Shown here: piece by piece, positions 25,621 to 34,633 of the stretch
Layout: each line of letters opens with the position of its first letter
Numbering within the stretch: the first letter of the stretch is position 1
Assembly (NCBI RefSeq): GCF_963677725.1
Contig: NZ_OY782507.1
Coordinates: 3,445,001 to 3,509,000, forward strand
Length of the DNA stretch: 64,000 nt
Origin: an uncultured Cohaesibacter sp.
GTDB taxonomy: Bacteria; Pseudomonadota; Alphaproteobacteria; Rhizobiales; Cohaesibacteraceae
Direction of reading: 5' to 3'
Made by a program: the position numbers and the translations under genes
The notes under the pieces: generated by a model
The model's input: only the letters and a program-made list of their open reading frames with translations
What the model was told of the DNA's origin: nothing
Databases searched by the model: none

Positions 25621-26115
25621 ATGGGTATTGACCGAACGGATCGACGGATTTTGGCACTTCTGTCGAAGAATGTGCGGATGACCAATAAAGAGCTCGCATA
25701 TGAAGTCGGTTTGGCAGCATCAAGTGTCCACGAGCGGTTGAAACGACTTCAGGAAAGCGATTTTGTAGCCGGTGCGCATGCAAACATTCGCTTGGAGCAT
25801 CTCGGCCTGTCCCTGAAAGCGCTGTTGTTCATTCAGATGGCGGAGCACAAAAAGACTGATCTAGATCAGTTCCTCAGGGAAGTTTTGATGATTCCAGAGG
25901 TTCTCGCTGGGTGGATGATCAGTGGCCGATTTGATGCGGTCGTGGAGGTTGTCACCAAAGATACCACCCACCTACATGGATTGGTGGTTGAACAGTTTTC
26001 ATCACGAAAAGAGATTGGCCGCATCGAAACATCAATTGTCTTTGAAAGCGTCTTTCGGAATGATCTCTCGGAAACCCTTGACCTAATTGACGAAGAGAAG
26101 AGTGCAACTGTCTGA
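25621..26115 (+). CDS. Lrp/AsnC-family transcriptional regulator
   Basis: 164 residues from ATG 25621, with GGAAG upstream. The N-terminal HTH spans ~1-60 (GIDRTDRRILALLSKNVRMT, NKELAYEVGLAASSVHERLK). The C-terminal RAM/ligand-binding domain (~70-150) has the usual beta-alpha-beta-beta pattern with GRFDAVVEVVT. Lrp proteins form octamers that sense amino acids. The divergent neighbour, a DUF2000 gene 180 bp away, is the likely target. Confidence 0.88.
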   Translation: MGIDRTDRRILALLSKNVRMTNKELAYEVGLAASSVHERLKRLQESDFVAGAHANIRLEHLGLSLKALLFIQMAEHKKTDLDQFLREVLMIPEVLAGWMISGRFDAVVEVVTKDTTHLHGLVVEQFSSRKEIGRIETSIVFESVFRNDLSETLDLIDEEKSATV

Positions 26116-26169
26116 CAGTGGCATAGTGAATGTCAAAAGTATCCGCTGACCTGTCTCCGGGGTCATGAA

Positions 26170-26285
26170 AATACTGCACCTCGGTCGAACGTTGGCAATG
26201 TGGAAGCAGGCTTTTGGGCTGTCGTCCCCGGCGAAAGTTAGGATTGGGCCGCGAATGCAAAGATCTATGCCGCTGGACTGTCATC
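26170..26285 (+). repeat. Dispersed intergenic repeat, copy 6, in the 26116-26421 gap
   Basis: ATACTGCACCTCGGTCGAAC and GGCAATGTGGAAGCAGGC, followed by GGGCCGCGAATGCAAA at 26246. The rest of the 305-bp gap shows nothing recognisable. Confidence 0.5.
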
Positions 26286-26421
26286 AAATTCTGACGCGGC
26301 GCCCACGTCTGGTTCGGGCCAAAAAATGGCGATCAATCTAGGAGCTCGGCCGTTAACGGCAAGATTGGCTAGGCTGCAGGCGACGCGCCAGATGAACCAA
26401 CGCGTCACTCGTGATCCAGGG

Positions 26422-27177
26422 TCAGATTGACTGGCCACCCGAAACTTCAATGCGCTGAGCAGTGACCCAGCGATTGTCGTCGTGCAGCAAGCTAGCGACC
26501 ATCGGGCCTATATCGTCAGGAAGGCCAACGCGTCCAAGCGCCGTCATGCCCGCAAACTGCGCGTTCACCTCGGCATTGTCGCGGACCAGCCCACCACCGA
26601 AATCGGTCTCGATCGCACCGGGCGCCACTGTGTTTACTGTGATGCCGCGCCCCCCGAATTCCCGCGCCATATAGACCGTCAGCACTTCGACTGCCGCTTT
26701 CGCCGCGGAATAGGCCGCGAAGCCAGGGAACGAAATGCGAGTCAATCCAGATGAGAAGTTCACGATCCGACCTTGGTCCGCCAAAAGCGGCAGAAGGGCC
26801 TGGGCCAGGAAGAACACCCCTTTCACATGGACCCGAAACAGCCCATCAAACTGGGCTTCGCTGGTTTCCTCGATCATGGCGAACTCACCATGTCCGGCAT
26901 TGTTGACGAGATGATCGAAGGTGTCGCGGCCCCAAACTTTCCCAAGTTCGGCACGCAGGGTTCTCGCAAAGTCGGGGAAACTTGCTGTGTCCGCTACGTC
27001 GAGGGGCAGCGCCACCGCCAAGCGCCCCATTGCGCGTATCTCGGCAGCAACCTCTTCTGCCTGCATGGCGTTCGAGCGATAGGTGACGATGACATCGCCG
27101 CCGCTTTTGGCAATGGCGAGAGCGGTGATGCGGCCAAGGCCACGATTGGCGCCGGTGACGAGAGCGATCTTGCTCAT
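26422..27177 (-). CDS. Short-chain dehydrogenase/reductase (SDR)
   Basis: 251 residues, classical SDR length. It has the cofactor motif TGANRGLGR (8-16), Asp of LDVAD (~59-63), NNAG (~91-94), and the catalytic Ser in FSSGLTR and Tyr-x-x-x-Lys in YSAAKAA (~155-161). Arg near position 34 (TYRSN) favours NADP(H). The substrate is unknown. It is divergently transcribed from an AraC-type regulator 138 bp away, a frequent pairing in which the regulator controls the SDR. Confidence 0.9.
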   Translation of the reverse strand: MSKIALVTGANRGLGRITALAIAKSGGDVIVTYRSNAMQAEEVAAEIRAMGRLAVALPLDVADTASFPDFARTLRAELGKVWGRDTFDHLVNNAGHGEFAMIEETSEAQFDGLFRVHVKGVFFLAQALLPLLADQGRIVNFSSGLTRISFPGFAAYSAAKAAVEVLTVYMAREFGGRGITVNTVAPGAIETDFGGGLVRDNAEVNAQFAGMTALGRVGLPDDIGPMVASLLHDDNRWVTAQRIEVSGGQSI

Positions 27178-27315
27178 GGGAGTATCCTTTCAAGTTTGGT
27201 GGTGCCATCGGATATAGTCGTTCTCCCGTACGCGAAGTTGCCTAAAACTCGCGATCTTTTGCCTGTTTCTGTTTTCTCCTTCCCAATAGCCGCGAAAACA
27301 TCCAATATCCATTCC

Positions 27316-28227
27316 ATGGATATTGCCCAAACCGATCACAAGCTTGCTCATCTGCTGAGTTTTTGCCGCAGGTTCGCCGGAGCTAATGCCGGTCCTGATG
27401 GTGTGGTATCAACTCCGGTACGTGGCCTGACGGTGGTGCGCGCCCTGCGCCCGGGCGAGCTGACAGTTGATGTTCAGAAGCCCGTGATCGCCATGCTCCT
27501 GCAAGGCAGGAAACGTGTAAGCACACTTGGGACAAGCTTCGAATACACGCCAGGGGAAGCGATGGTGGTCTCGGCCGATGTCCCGACGGTCAGCCAGATC
27601 ACTCGCGCCAGCATTGCGGTACCCTATTATGCTCTCGTCCTGGAAATTGACCCTGCAATACTGGAAGAGTTAAGTCCGGCAATCCCGCAGCGGCATGACG
27701 AGGCGCAGACAGTAAGGGTGGAGCCGATCGCTGCCGAGGTAGTCGATGCGGCGCTTCGACTCGTGCGGCTGCTGGATCAGCCCGATGCGCTGTCGGTGCT
27801 TGGTGAGGGCCTGTTGCGAGAGCTGCACTACTGGCTGCTGATGGGTATCCACGGCCCAGCCATCGCTGCGCTCGGAGCACCGAACAGTCATGCAAGCCGG
27901 ATCGGACGCGCTGTTGACATCCTGAGGCGAGATTATGCCCGCAAGATCCGGGTGGAAGAGTTGGCCGCCGCCGCCGGGATGAGCGAACCCGTGTTTCACA
28001 GACACTTCCGCGCCATCACATCCCTTTCGCCACTTCAGTTCCAGAAACAGCTTCGCCTGATCGAGGCCCGCAGGCTCATGCTTAGCGAAGGAACCCAGAT
28101 CGCTCAGGCAGCCAATGCTGTCGGCTACGCCAGTATTCCTCAGTTCACCCGCGAATACCGGCGCCTATTTGATGCTCCTCCTGGCAGAGACATCCGACTC
28201 TTAACCACAACTGTTCGCGCTCGCTGA
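27316..28227 (+). CDS. AraC-family transcriptional regulator
   Basis: 303 residues from ATG 27316. The frame extends to 26773 without a stop, but that extension is antisense to the SDR gene and has no coding character. The N-terminal ~190 residues are an AraC-N cupin-type domain (VQKPVIAMLLQGRKRVSTLG). The C-terminus has two HTH motifs (IRVEELAAAAGMSEPVFHRH and IAQAANAVGYASIPQFTREY). It probably activates the divergent SDR gene in response to an unknown ligand. Confidence 0.88.
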   Translation: MDIAQTDHKLAHLLSFCRRFAGANAGPDGVVSTPVRGLTVVRALRPGELTVDVQKPVIAMLLQGRKRVSTLGTSFEYTPGEAMVVSADVPTVSQITRASIAVPYYALVLEIDPAILEELSPAIPQRHDEAQTVRVEPIAAEVVDAALRLVRLLDQPDALSVLGEGLLRELHYWLLMGIHGPAIAALGAPNSHASRIGRAVDILRRDYARKIRVEELAAAAGMSEPVFHRHFRAITSLSPLQFQKQLRLIEARRLMLSEGTQIAQAANAVGYASIPQFTREYRRLFDAPPGRDIRLLTTTVRAR

Positions 28228-28345
28228 ACCTCGTTCGAATGACAGCAATGAGGAAGTGGATTTGCCCTGATGAGGACTGTCGAATGTCGGCTCAGGGCCG
28301 CAAACGCTATTAGCATCGCTTCATCAGAGCCGCGAAACATCACTC
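28207..28345 (+). repeat. Dispersed intergenic repeat, copy 7
   Basis: CGTTCGAATGACAGCAATGA then GGAAGTGGATTTGCCC, ending in CTCAGGGCCGCAAACGC. It overlaps the last codons of the AraC gene, so the insertion may have set the present 3' end. Confidence 0.5.
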
Positions 28346-29126
28346 ACTGAACGGAAATCGCTTGAAGCATGTTGTCAGTATCAAGTTTGATCGCGCTTCG
28401 CCAGAGTGGGGTTTTGAAAACATGGCATATTTGCTTGCTGCCTCCTTCTTCACGTTTCTCCACCAGCAACCCAGCCCATTCGAGCGGACGAAGTACGGAG
28501 GCTGAAAAAGCTGCCATCTCTCTCCACCCTGCGGTGTGCCAGTCTTGCGGCTCACCGTAAAAGGTTTCGAACAAGGCGGCCTCGGTCGTGCCATGATCGG
28601 CTTCGACGTTAATCACGTTCATCCAGACGTCCCACTGCCCGAAAGGACGGTTTTCAAAGCGTGCATAAGAATTGTGGTCGATCTGGAGCACAAAGTATGG
28701 GATCAATTCAGCAAACAGTTGGCCAGGGTTTTGCGCCAGTTTTATACCCCGCTTGGACAGTCGAAACTCACCCTTGATGTGACGTCCCAAGCGCAGGGAA
28801 ATCAGCAGGAAATGAATAACCTCGAGCGGGGGAAACTCATATTCATTGATTACCTTGTTATAACGAAACATTTCTTCTGCGCTTTTCCCTGGCCAATCGA
28901 AATTCTCGACGGCCCAATGCACGAAAACCCGCTTGAAGGCTTTGGTTTGGGTTAGACCGATTGATCCATGCGTCTGTGCATATTGCAGAGTCAGTAGAGC
29001 GCCCCGCAGCAGTGGAGAATGCGCGAGGTCGGGATGGTCATCAGAAAGGGAGCGGAATTCTATCATCGCAAGATCTTGCCACAGACCGTGCTGTAGTTCC
29101 ATAAAGTCCACATCATGAAAATGCAT
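28344..29126 (-). CDS. Hypothetical protein (260 residues)
   Basis: Not recognised with confidence. A soluble, aromatic-rich protein with the striking central stretch GLTQTKAFKRVFVHWAVENF followed by DWPGKSAEEMFRYNKVINE and LLISLRLGRHIKGEFRLSKR. The last part looks like a winged-helix turn with basic wing residues, so nucleic-acid binding is possible. There is no signal peptide or TM. The start is uncertain: AGGGGAG abuts the ATG at 29126, leaving no spacer. It is located alone between the AraC gene and phd-doc. Confidence 0.65.
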   Translation of the reverse strand: MHFHDVDFMELQHGLWQDLAMIEFRSLSDDHPDLAHSPLLRGALLTLQYAQTHGSIGLTQTKAFKRVFVHWAVENFDWPGKSAEEMFRYNKVINEYEFPPLEVIHFLLISLRLGRHIKGEFRLSKRGIKLAQNPGQLFAELIPYFVLQIDHNSYARFENRPFGQWDVWMNVINVEADHGTTEAALFETFYGEPQDWHTAGWREMAAFSASVLRPLEWAGLLVEKREEGGSKQICHVFKTPLWRSAIKLDTDNMLQAISVQ

Positions 29127-29217
29127 CTCCCCTGAGATTGTGCATCTGCGGCGAATGACCGGATGGAAGGAGATGCGGCAGCATGACGGCTTGTCGCTGA
29201 GTGTTTCTTAAGGGCCG

Positions 29218-29613
29218 CTAGCTCTCGACTTTCTGGCAATAGGCTTGAAAGTGCGTTGCAGCCTCATCCCGAGAAATCAGGCCTTGTCCCAGCTGTTCCA
29301 TCATATCTGCGTGTTCAACACCCCGAGCTGCATCCAGATCGTATCCATTCAAGGCAAGGAAAAGGTCGGCCGTTTGAAACGCAGTTCGTTTGTTGCCGTC
29401 AATGAAAGGATGATTGCGAGCGATACCTTCTGCATAGCTTGCCGCGAGTTGAAAACAATCCTCTTCTCCATAGGCGTAAAGGTTCTGAGGACGGGCAAGA
29501 GCTGAATTCAATAGTCCTTTGTCCCTTATGCCCTGAGCACCACCTCCGATATCGATCACGCGTTCATGTAATCGCGCTACGAGCTCTTCGGAAACCCACT
29601 TCGGATCCGTCAT
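29218..29613 (-). CDS. doc: Doc-family (Fic fold) toxin
   Basis: 131 residues. The Fic/Doc signature HPFIDGNKRTAF is intact: catalytic His and the Doc-type phosphate-binding DGNKR. The family opening LHERVIDIGGGAQGIRDKG and LLNSALARPQNLYAYGEEDC also fits. Doc phosphorylates elongation factor Tu, halting translation. The start overlaps the antitoxin stop by 4 bp. A decayed fused copy of the pair exists at 9631-9954. Confidence 0.9.
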   Translation of the reverse strand: MTDPKWVSEELVARLHERVIDIGGGAQGIRDKGLLNSALARPQNLYAYGEEDCFQLAASYAEGIARNHPFIDGNKRTAFQTADLFLALNGYDLDAARGVEHADMMEQLGQGLISRDEAATHFQAYCQKVES

Positions 29614-29846
29614 CGATTGGCAAGCTCAATGATCGTGTTGCGATGTTTCTCAAGGCGCTGCTCCATGAGCTGTTCGACCTCGGGGGAGATGCCGTTCTGC
29701 GTTCCGGTCAAACGGCGATACTCGTCAGCTGACATCAAAACGAGGCGGTCACGCTGATGGCTGGTAATGATGACGGGTTCGTTCATGGCTGCATCACTGA
29801 ATGCACCAATGTTGTTCTTGAACTCAGTTGCGCTTACTCGAGTCAC
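29610..29846 (-). CDS. phd: Phd-family antitoxin
   Basis: 78 residues, starting at a GTG with AAGGAGG seven bases upstream. The N-terminal Phd/YefM DNA-binding domain is clear (VSATEFKNNIGAFSDAAMNE, PVIITSHQRDRLVLMSADEY). The C-terminal helix (PEVEQLMEQRLEKHRNTIIE) is the toxin-neutralising segment. It would repress its own operon with Doc. The promoter region, ATTTGGCTATATACT, is also preserved in the decayed copy. Confidence 0.9.
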   Translation of the reverse strand: MTRVSATEFKNNIGAFSDAAMNEPVIITSHQRDRLVLMSADEYRRLTGTQNGISPEVEQLMEQRLEKHRNTIIELANR

Positions 29847-29947
29847 TTTGGCCTCCTTGAAGTTGCTGTTAGTATATAGCCAAATTGTCCATTTTGTCCA
29901 CTAGGTGCCGCGCTTATGGGCCGGCGATAACGTCGGCCCCTGCGTTC

Positions 29948-30580
29948 TCAGATCTCAACACCTTCGGATATGGCGAGGGCATCCTCAAGCTCGACACCAA
30001 GATAACGAACAGTGCTGTCCATCTTGGTGTGGCCAAGCAACAGCTGGACTGCTCTCAAGTTCCCGGTTTTCTTGTAGATCTGGGCGACCTTGGTGCGCCT
30101 CATTGAATGGGTTCCATAAGCGCTGGGCTCAAGACCGATGGATTGTACCCATTCTTTCAGAAGCCTTGCATATTGGCGTGTTGAAATATGTAGCCGATCA
30201 TGAAACCGCCCTGGCCAGAGATACGCATGTCCAATCATCAGAGGGTGATTGATCCACTCCTTAAGTGATTTCCGTGTGCCCTCTGTGATCTCGAAACGAA
30301 CAGGTTTGCTCGTTTTGCTTTGCAAGATAGAAGCGCGCTCTTTGATCGCCCCGGATACGAAGACGTCAGAAACTTTGAGACGCACCAGATCGCAACCTCG
30401 TAGTTTGCTGTCGATTGCCAGATTGAAAAGAGCCAGATCACGGACTGCACCAGCCAGTTCAAGCCTGACGCGAATTGCCCAGACATGTTTTGGCAAGAGC
30501 GGGCGCTTCTGCCCAATAATCCTGCCATGATTCCAAGCATGCTTGGCAGGGACCACCATAGGCAAATTGAAAGAAGACAC
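29948..30580 (-). CDS. Short tyrosine-type site-specific recombinase
   Basis: 210 residues if it starts at GTG 30580, which has GGAGGA six bases upstream; the longer ATG start at 30616 lacks a site. It consists of the catalytic domain only: a box I-like KLRGCDLVRLKVSDV, box II THSMRRTKVAQIYKKTG (HxxR) and LLGHTKMDSTVRYLGVE with the nucleophilic Tyr. It lacks the N-terminal core-binding domain of full phage integrases. This solitary ~200-residue type is common in alphaproteobacteria, and what it moves is unclear. It lies divergent from nothing obvious, next to phd-doc and a repeat copy. Confidence 0.85.
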   Translation of the reverse strand: MSSFNLPMVVPAKHAWNHGRIIGQKRPLLPKHVWAIRVRLELAGAVRDLALFNLAIDSKLRGCDLVRLKVSDVFVSGAIKERASILQSKTSKPVRFEITEGTRKSLKEWINHPLMIGHAYLWPGRFHDRLHISTRQYARLLKEWVQSIGLEPSAYGTHSMRRTKVAQIYKKTGNLRAVQLLLGHTKMDSTVRYLGVELEDALAISEGVEI

Positions 30581-30755
30581 GGCAATTCCTCCATACTTTG
30601 CCCTCCCACCCTGCATCCAGTTAAAGGGAACTCAATTATGCTCCAAAGACCGCAAGCTTACTATTCGCCCTGTAGCTACGCTTACAAACGATCAACTGCT
30701 CTTGCCCGCTTTTGACGTCGGGAATATTGAGGCCGGCCGTGAATTTGAAATCCCG

Positions 30756-30860
30756 CGTCATTTGCAATCGCGGCCCAATGCGGACTCTCGCCAGCTAGCA
30801 TCTGCCTCAAAATGATCCCCCATTCCTGACATTCGAACGCAACGCAGCATTTTTAGCGAA
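30756..30860 (-). repeat. Dispersed intergenic repeat, copy 8
   Basis: On the minus strand: AAAATGCTGCGTTGCGTTCG, AATGTCAGGAATGGGG, then GGGCCGCGATTGCAAAT (30760-30776). It is almost collinear with copy 9. It fills much of the gene-free gap 30581-30954. Confidence 0.65.
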
Positions 30861-30954
30861 CAGGCGACCCATCTGCGAACCAAAGTGCGCCATTTTCCAA
30901 GACTTTCTTTAAGGTAGGTTGGCGACTTATGATGAGCCGTGATACGAACCGTCG

Positions 30955-31473
30955 ATGAATATTTGCATCGTAACGGACATCCACGATCAGCCCAAACATG
31001 AGCAATGCATTCTTGGCAAGCTTGGGACCAGACCGAGAGTAAGTCGATTTGCGTTGAATGACCTGTGTGGTAGGCCCGATCTATCTGGAGAGGCGCTGCA
31101 TCGCTATCTATTCTATGATGATGGCATGGATGAAGTTGTTCGAGTTCTCAAGCAGACTTTGAGTGGTGACTGCATTGGGATTGGTTACAGCGCGGGCGGT
31201 ACTGCGCTTTGGCGGGCGGCGGCAGCAGGGCTTTCTTTCACCGCAATATTCTGCATTTCGTCTACACGATTGCGGGAGGAAGCGACTATCGCAACACCCA
31301 ATCAGGTATTTTTTGGTGCAGATGACCCCGGGAGACCATCAGCCGAATGGCTTTCAAGTGTACCTGACGAGTTCACAATACTCGAAAACGCTGGGCACTC
31401 CTACTATCAAGATCTCACGTCTGAAGCAACAAACGTGACATACGAGAAAATAGCAAAGAGCATACATTGCTGA
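30955..31473 (+). CDS. Small alpha/beta-hydrolase-like protein
   Basis: 172 residues, shorter than a typical hydrolase. The nucleophile elbow GIGYSAGGTALW is visible near residues 75-86, with Ser in GYSAG. A later acidic position in FFGADDPGRPSAEW and His in ENAGHSYYQ could complete the triad. A dienelactone-hydrolase-like or lysophospholipase-like fold is the best guess; the lid region is absent. No signal peptide. It stands alone, and the substrate is unknown. Confidence 0.65.
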   Translation: MNICIVTDIHDQPKHEQCILGKLGTRPRVSRFALNDLCGRPDLSGEALHRYLFYDDGMDEVVRVLKQTLSGDCIGIGYSAGGTALWRAAAAGLSFTAIFCISSTRLREEATIATPNQVFFGADDPGRPSAEWLSSVPDEFTILENAGHSYYQDLTSEATNVTYEKIAKSIHC

Positions 31474-31653
31474 TCATCGGGATGCTGCGACCTCTGTGGA
31501 AGTCGGATCGCCCGTGCGGACTATCAGAAAGTCTTCTGGCTCGCCGCTATTCTTGCATTCATATTTGTCCCTTAATGCATCACGGATGGTCCGAGCCGAG
31601 TTTTTTGCTCCAGATAGAATCTCCAAGAATACCAATCTGGCCGAAGCCGTCAG

Positions 31654-32370
31654 TCACCATGAAACGGTCTGACCTTCGCGGTCCAGATATTGGAGACCGG
31701 CTTTGCCTTGCTGCGCTAAGAGCATGGTCACGATCTGAGGCACGGTCTCTTCCATGCTGAAAGGCGCGTTGGACCCGCCCAGTTCGGTGCGGATCCAGCC
31801 AGGAGCGACCAGAACCAAAGCACGCTGTTCGTTTGCATGGCGCGCTGCGTAGCTGCGCATATACTGGTTCAGTGCCGCCTTGCTGCCACGATAAACCTCG
31901 TGACCGCCCTTGTTGTTGTTACTGATGCTGCCCTGTCCTGACGACATGATGCCGATCACACCTGTCGGTGAGACGAGATCTTGCAAGCCTTCAATGACAC
32001 GCATCGGGCTCAGCGCATTGGTGACCATCACGCGGACGAATTCCTCAGTCGAAACCTCAGCGATCGTCTCGTTCTGATTGGCGTTGGCCGTACCGGCATT
32101 CACGAACAGCATGTCAATGCTGCGCGCGGCAAGGCGCTGGCGAAGGCCAACAATCTGATCCGGTTCGGTCATGTCCAACTGCTCGATTTCCACACGGCCA
32201 GGATGGTTCTCAGCGAGATCATGCAGCAGGGTCCGGCCCGGTCCACGCACAGTTCCGATAACAATCCAACCGTGTTCAATGAAGCTTGCCGCCATGGCAT
32301 AGCCAAGGCCGCGCGATGCGCCTATGAGCAGCAGGGTGCCTGCTGCGTTGTTGGGATTGTGTGAGGGCAT
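31654..32370 (-). CDS. Short-chain dehydrogenase/reductase (SDR)
   Basis: 238 residues. The glycine motif GASRGLGYAMA (18-28), LDMTEPDQ, NAGTAN and the active-site Ser (MSSGQGS) and YRGSKAALNQY (Tyr-x-x-x-Lys) are present. The last third (LVLVAPGWIRTELGG) also fits. The cofactor-specific position is TVRG, consistent with NADP(H). Divergent from a LysR-type gene 132 bp away, with a near-perfect inverted repeat between them, so probably under its control. Confidence 0.9.
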   Translation of the reverse strand: MPSHNPNNAAGTLLLIGASRGLGYAMAASFIEHGWIVIGTVRGPGRTLLHDLAENHPGRVEIEQLDMTEPDQIVGLRQRLAARSIDMLFVNAGTANANQNETIAEVSTEEFVRVMVTNALSPMRVIEGLQDLVSPTGVIGIMSSGQGSISNNNKGGHEVYRGSKAALNQYMRSYAARHANEQRALVLVAPGWIRTELGGSNAPFSMEETVPQIVTMLLAQQGKAGLQYLDREGQTVSW

Positions 32371-32425
32371 GATGATACCTTTCGTCTTGGTTGTTCAAGG
32401 CAAAGGTATGGATGTGACAGGAAAT

Positions 32426-32467
32426 GCGCCAGACGCACAGGATGCAAGTTATTATTGCGTCTGACGC
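32426..32467. promoter_or_regulatory. Candidate LysR operator between SDR and LysR genes
   Basis: GCGCCAGACGCA and TGCGTCTGACGC form a 12-bp inverted repeat with one mismatch and an 18-nt spacer, located in the divergent promoter region as expected for a LysR-type regulator. Confidence 0.55.
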
Positions 32468-32502
32468 TATGCCAAATCTGTGTGATGGTATAGGCTGCAA
32501 TC

Positions 32503-33408
32503 ATGGACGGTATTGATCTCAATCTGCTTGCCGCATTGGACGCGCTCCTGACGGAGGGTAGCGTGACGGGTGCGGCGCGTCGTCTTGGCCTCAGCGCCTC
32601 CGCCATGAGCCGGACGCTCGGCAGGTTAAGAGCGGCCACCGGCGATCCGCTGCTTGTGCGCGCAGGGCGCGGCCTTGTGCCGACACCGCGCGCCATCGCT
32701 TTGCGCGATCGTGTTCACCTGCTGTCCCGAGAGGTGCAGGACGTTCTTAGCCCACAAGACAACCAGCTGGATCTGCATACGCTTGATCGAACCTTCACCA
32801 TTCGAGCAAATGAAGGTTTCGTTGGGCTGTTTTCAGCCCCTCTGGTCGCCGCAGTCAGGGCGCTTGCGCCGCATGTGAGCCTGCGCTTTGCGCCCAAACC
32901 CACCAAGGATGCGGGACCGCTGCGCGAGGGCATGGTCGATCTCGAGATTGGGGTTCTCGGCACCTTCGCACCGGAAGTGCGCACCCATCTGATTTTCCGC
33001 GACAGATTTATCGGTGCGGCCCGTGCGGGCCATCCTCTGTTGTCTGCCCCGATAACGCCGCAAAGCTACGCCGTTGCTCAACATGTGGTCGTATCACGAA
33101 AAGGCAGCTTTACGGGGCCTGTCGATGACGCTTTGGAGGCGCTCGGGTTGCGGCGGGACGTCATCGCGGTCGTGCCGGGCTTTCCCGATGCCATGAGGAT
33201 CGCCAGTCAGTCAGATCTCGTGGCGCTCATACCCCGGTCATGTCTTGGCGACCCTTTCTTCGCACAAGGCCTGGTTGGCTTCGAACTGCCAGTCGCCACG
33301 CCTGACATTTCTGTCTCGGCGATGTGGCATCCCCGCATGGAAGCCGATCCTGCGCATCAATGGTTGCGCAACACGGTCATATCGGTGTGTCGCCCATCGC
33401 CATCGTAG
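32503..33408 (+). CDS. LysR-family transcriptional regulator
   Basis: 301 residues. The N-terminal winged HTH is clear (DLNLLAALDALLTEGSVTGA, ARRLGLSASAMSRTLGRLRA), followed by the linker helix and an effector-binding domain (~90-295). Within LysR proteins it resembles the NodD/SyrM-like group that begins with DLNLL. It is divergent from the SDR gene and likely regulates it and itself. Confidence 0.9.
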   Translation: MDGIDLNLLAALDALLTEGSVTGAARRLGLSASAMSRTLGRLRAATGDPLLVRAGRGLVPTPRAIALRDRVHLLSREVQDVLSPQDNQLDLHTLDRTFTIRANEGFVGLFSAPLVAAVRALAPHVSLRFAPKPTKDAGPLREGMVDLEIGVLGTFAPEVRTHLIFRDRFIGAARAGHPLLSAPITPQSYAVAQHVVVSRKGSFTGPVDDALEALGLRRDVIAVVPGFPDAMRIASQSDLVALIPRSCLGDPFFAQGLVGFELPVATPDISVSAMWHPRMEADPAHQWLRNTVISVCRPSPS

Positions 33409-33589
33409 TTTCCGGCGGTTCAGTGGAGGCGCTCACTGCGTTGGCCGGGATGATCGGCAAGGCCTGTCCCTAGACCAGGATCTACCCCCTTGGCCCGAGG
33501 ATCGTCATGCAAAAAGGTCCGGCACTTTTCGCGGCGTGGGCGACGGCCTCATTGACGTCATGAAGGCCGTACTGAGAAAAGGTGAAATC

Positions 33590-33857
33590 GGGACAGACGA
33601 CAGCCCGGCGCATGGTGGCGCAGTTTCGCAAGACCTATGATCTATGGGCTCAGGACGCATCCTTCAAGGCGTTGACCACCACCCTTCTGGAGCAAAGTCC
33701 GGAATTTGCGGCGTTGTGGCACAGCCATGCCATTGAAGCCAGCCATGCCACCGGTAAGGCGATACACCACGGGCGTTCCTCCAGCACCTACATCTATGCC
33801 ACGCTTCAGTTCCCCGATAATCCTTCGCTGCGTCTCGCGATCTATTCCCCTTTGTAA
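33590..33857 (+). pseudogene. C-terminal remnant of an MmyB-like Xre regulator
   Basis: The frame reads ARRMVAQFRKTYDLWAQDAS, SPEFAALWHSHAIEASHATG and LQFPDNPSLRLAIYSPL, matching the end of the MmyB-type ligand-binding domain. The HTH and most of the ligand-binding domain are absent, and the upstream 180 bp is frame-broken. This is a decayed gene. Confidence 0.65.
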
Positions 33858-33916
33858 CGCCATTTATTGTGCCTACTTTGGTCACGAAGCCTGAGGACGG
33901 CCAGTATCAGGCGACC

Positions 33917-34552
33917 TCAAAGAGGATTGGACCGTGCAACCAGGTAGGCTCTGCAAAGCAATGGCAATTCCTGCTGCAAGGCAGTTAAATCTTCGGGTGT
34001 GGCACCGCGCTCCAACACAGCGCGTGTCGCCCCGGCGAGTGTCGCACGAAGGGTAAAGGCGACCGCGTCAGGTCTGTCGAATGTGGCGTCCTTGGCGCTC
34101 AATAGGAGCGTGCGGATCGCAGCATGATTGCGCTGGGCGATGATGCCCAGAAGGTCGTCTGTGTCGAGTTCCGCGGCAACCATGTAGAGTGCCCGTGTGG
34201 CGGCAATATCCTGCGTCTTCGCGTCCAGAAAGCCCTTGACCAGCGCGTCAGACATATCGCCCAGAGACATACCAAGGCAACGTGTGCATGTTGCCGTCAC
34301 GGCCTCGGCGACGGTTTCGAGATGGCGTTGAAGCAAGGCAAACAGAAGAGCCTGTTTCTGCGGAAAATACTGGTACAAGGTGCCAACCGATACGCCAGCC
34401 CTTTCTGCGACCCGGGTGGTCGTCAAAGCTGAAAGACCGTCCGACAGCAAGACCTGAATGGTTGCCTCAAAAATGGCATCGACTGTGAGGCGTGCGCGCG
34501 CCTGACGGGGCTGTTTCCGGGCGGTTAGCGCCTCACCGGAGCGTCTTTTCAT
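33917..34552 (-). CDS. TetR-family transcriptional regulator
   Basis: 211 residues. Typical TetR HTH at ~18-65: ARLTVDAIFEATIQVLLSDG then LTTTRVAERAGVSVGTLYQY. The variable helical ligand-binding domain follows. It is divergent from an SDR gene 81 bp away and probably represses it. An imperfect AATTC/GAATT pair lies in the intergenic DNA, but no clear operator can be fixed. Confidence 0.9.
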   Translation of the reverse strand: MKRRSGEALTARKQPRQARARLTVDAIFEATIQVLLSDGLSALTTTRVAERAGVSVGTLYQYFPQKQALLFALLQRHLETVAEAVTATCTRCLGMSLGDMSDALVKGFLDAKTQDIAATRALYMVAAELDTDDLLGIIAQRNHAAIRTLLLSAKDATFDRPDAVAFTLRATLAGATRAVLERGATPEDLTALQQELPLLCRAYLVARSNPL

Positions 34553-34633
34553 ATGCGAATTCCAAAACTGAAGGATAATTCATATCATGCACCATAACCC
34601 TATACTTCAAAAAACTTGCCTAAAGGAACCAAC

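Noticed and set aside
26773-27315. Long N-terminal extension of the AraC-type frame
   Set aside because: It lies antisense to the SDR gene. Family length and alignment start at the ATG at 27316.
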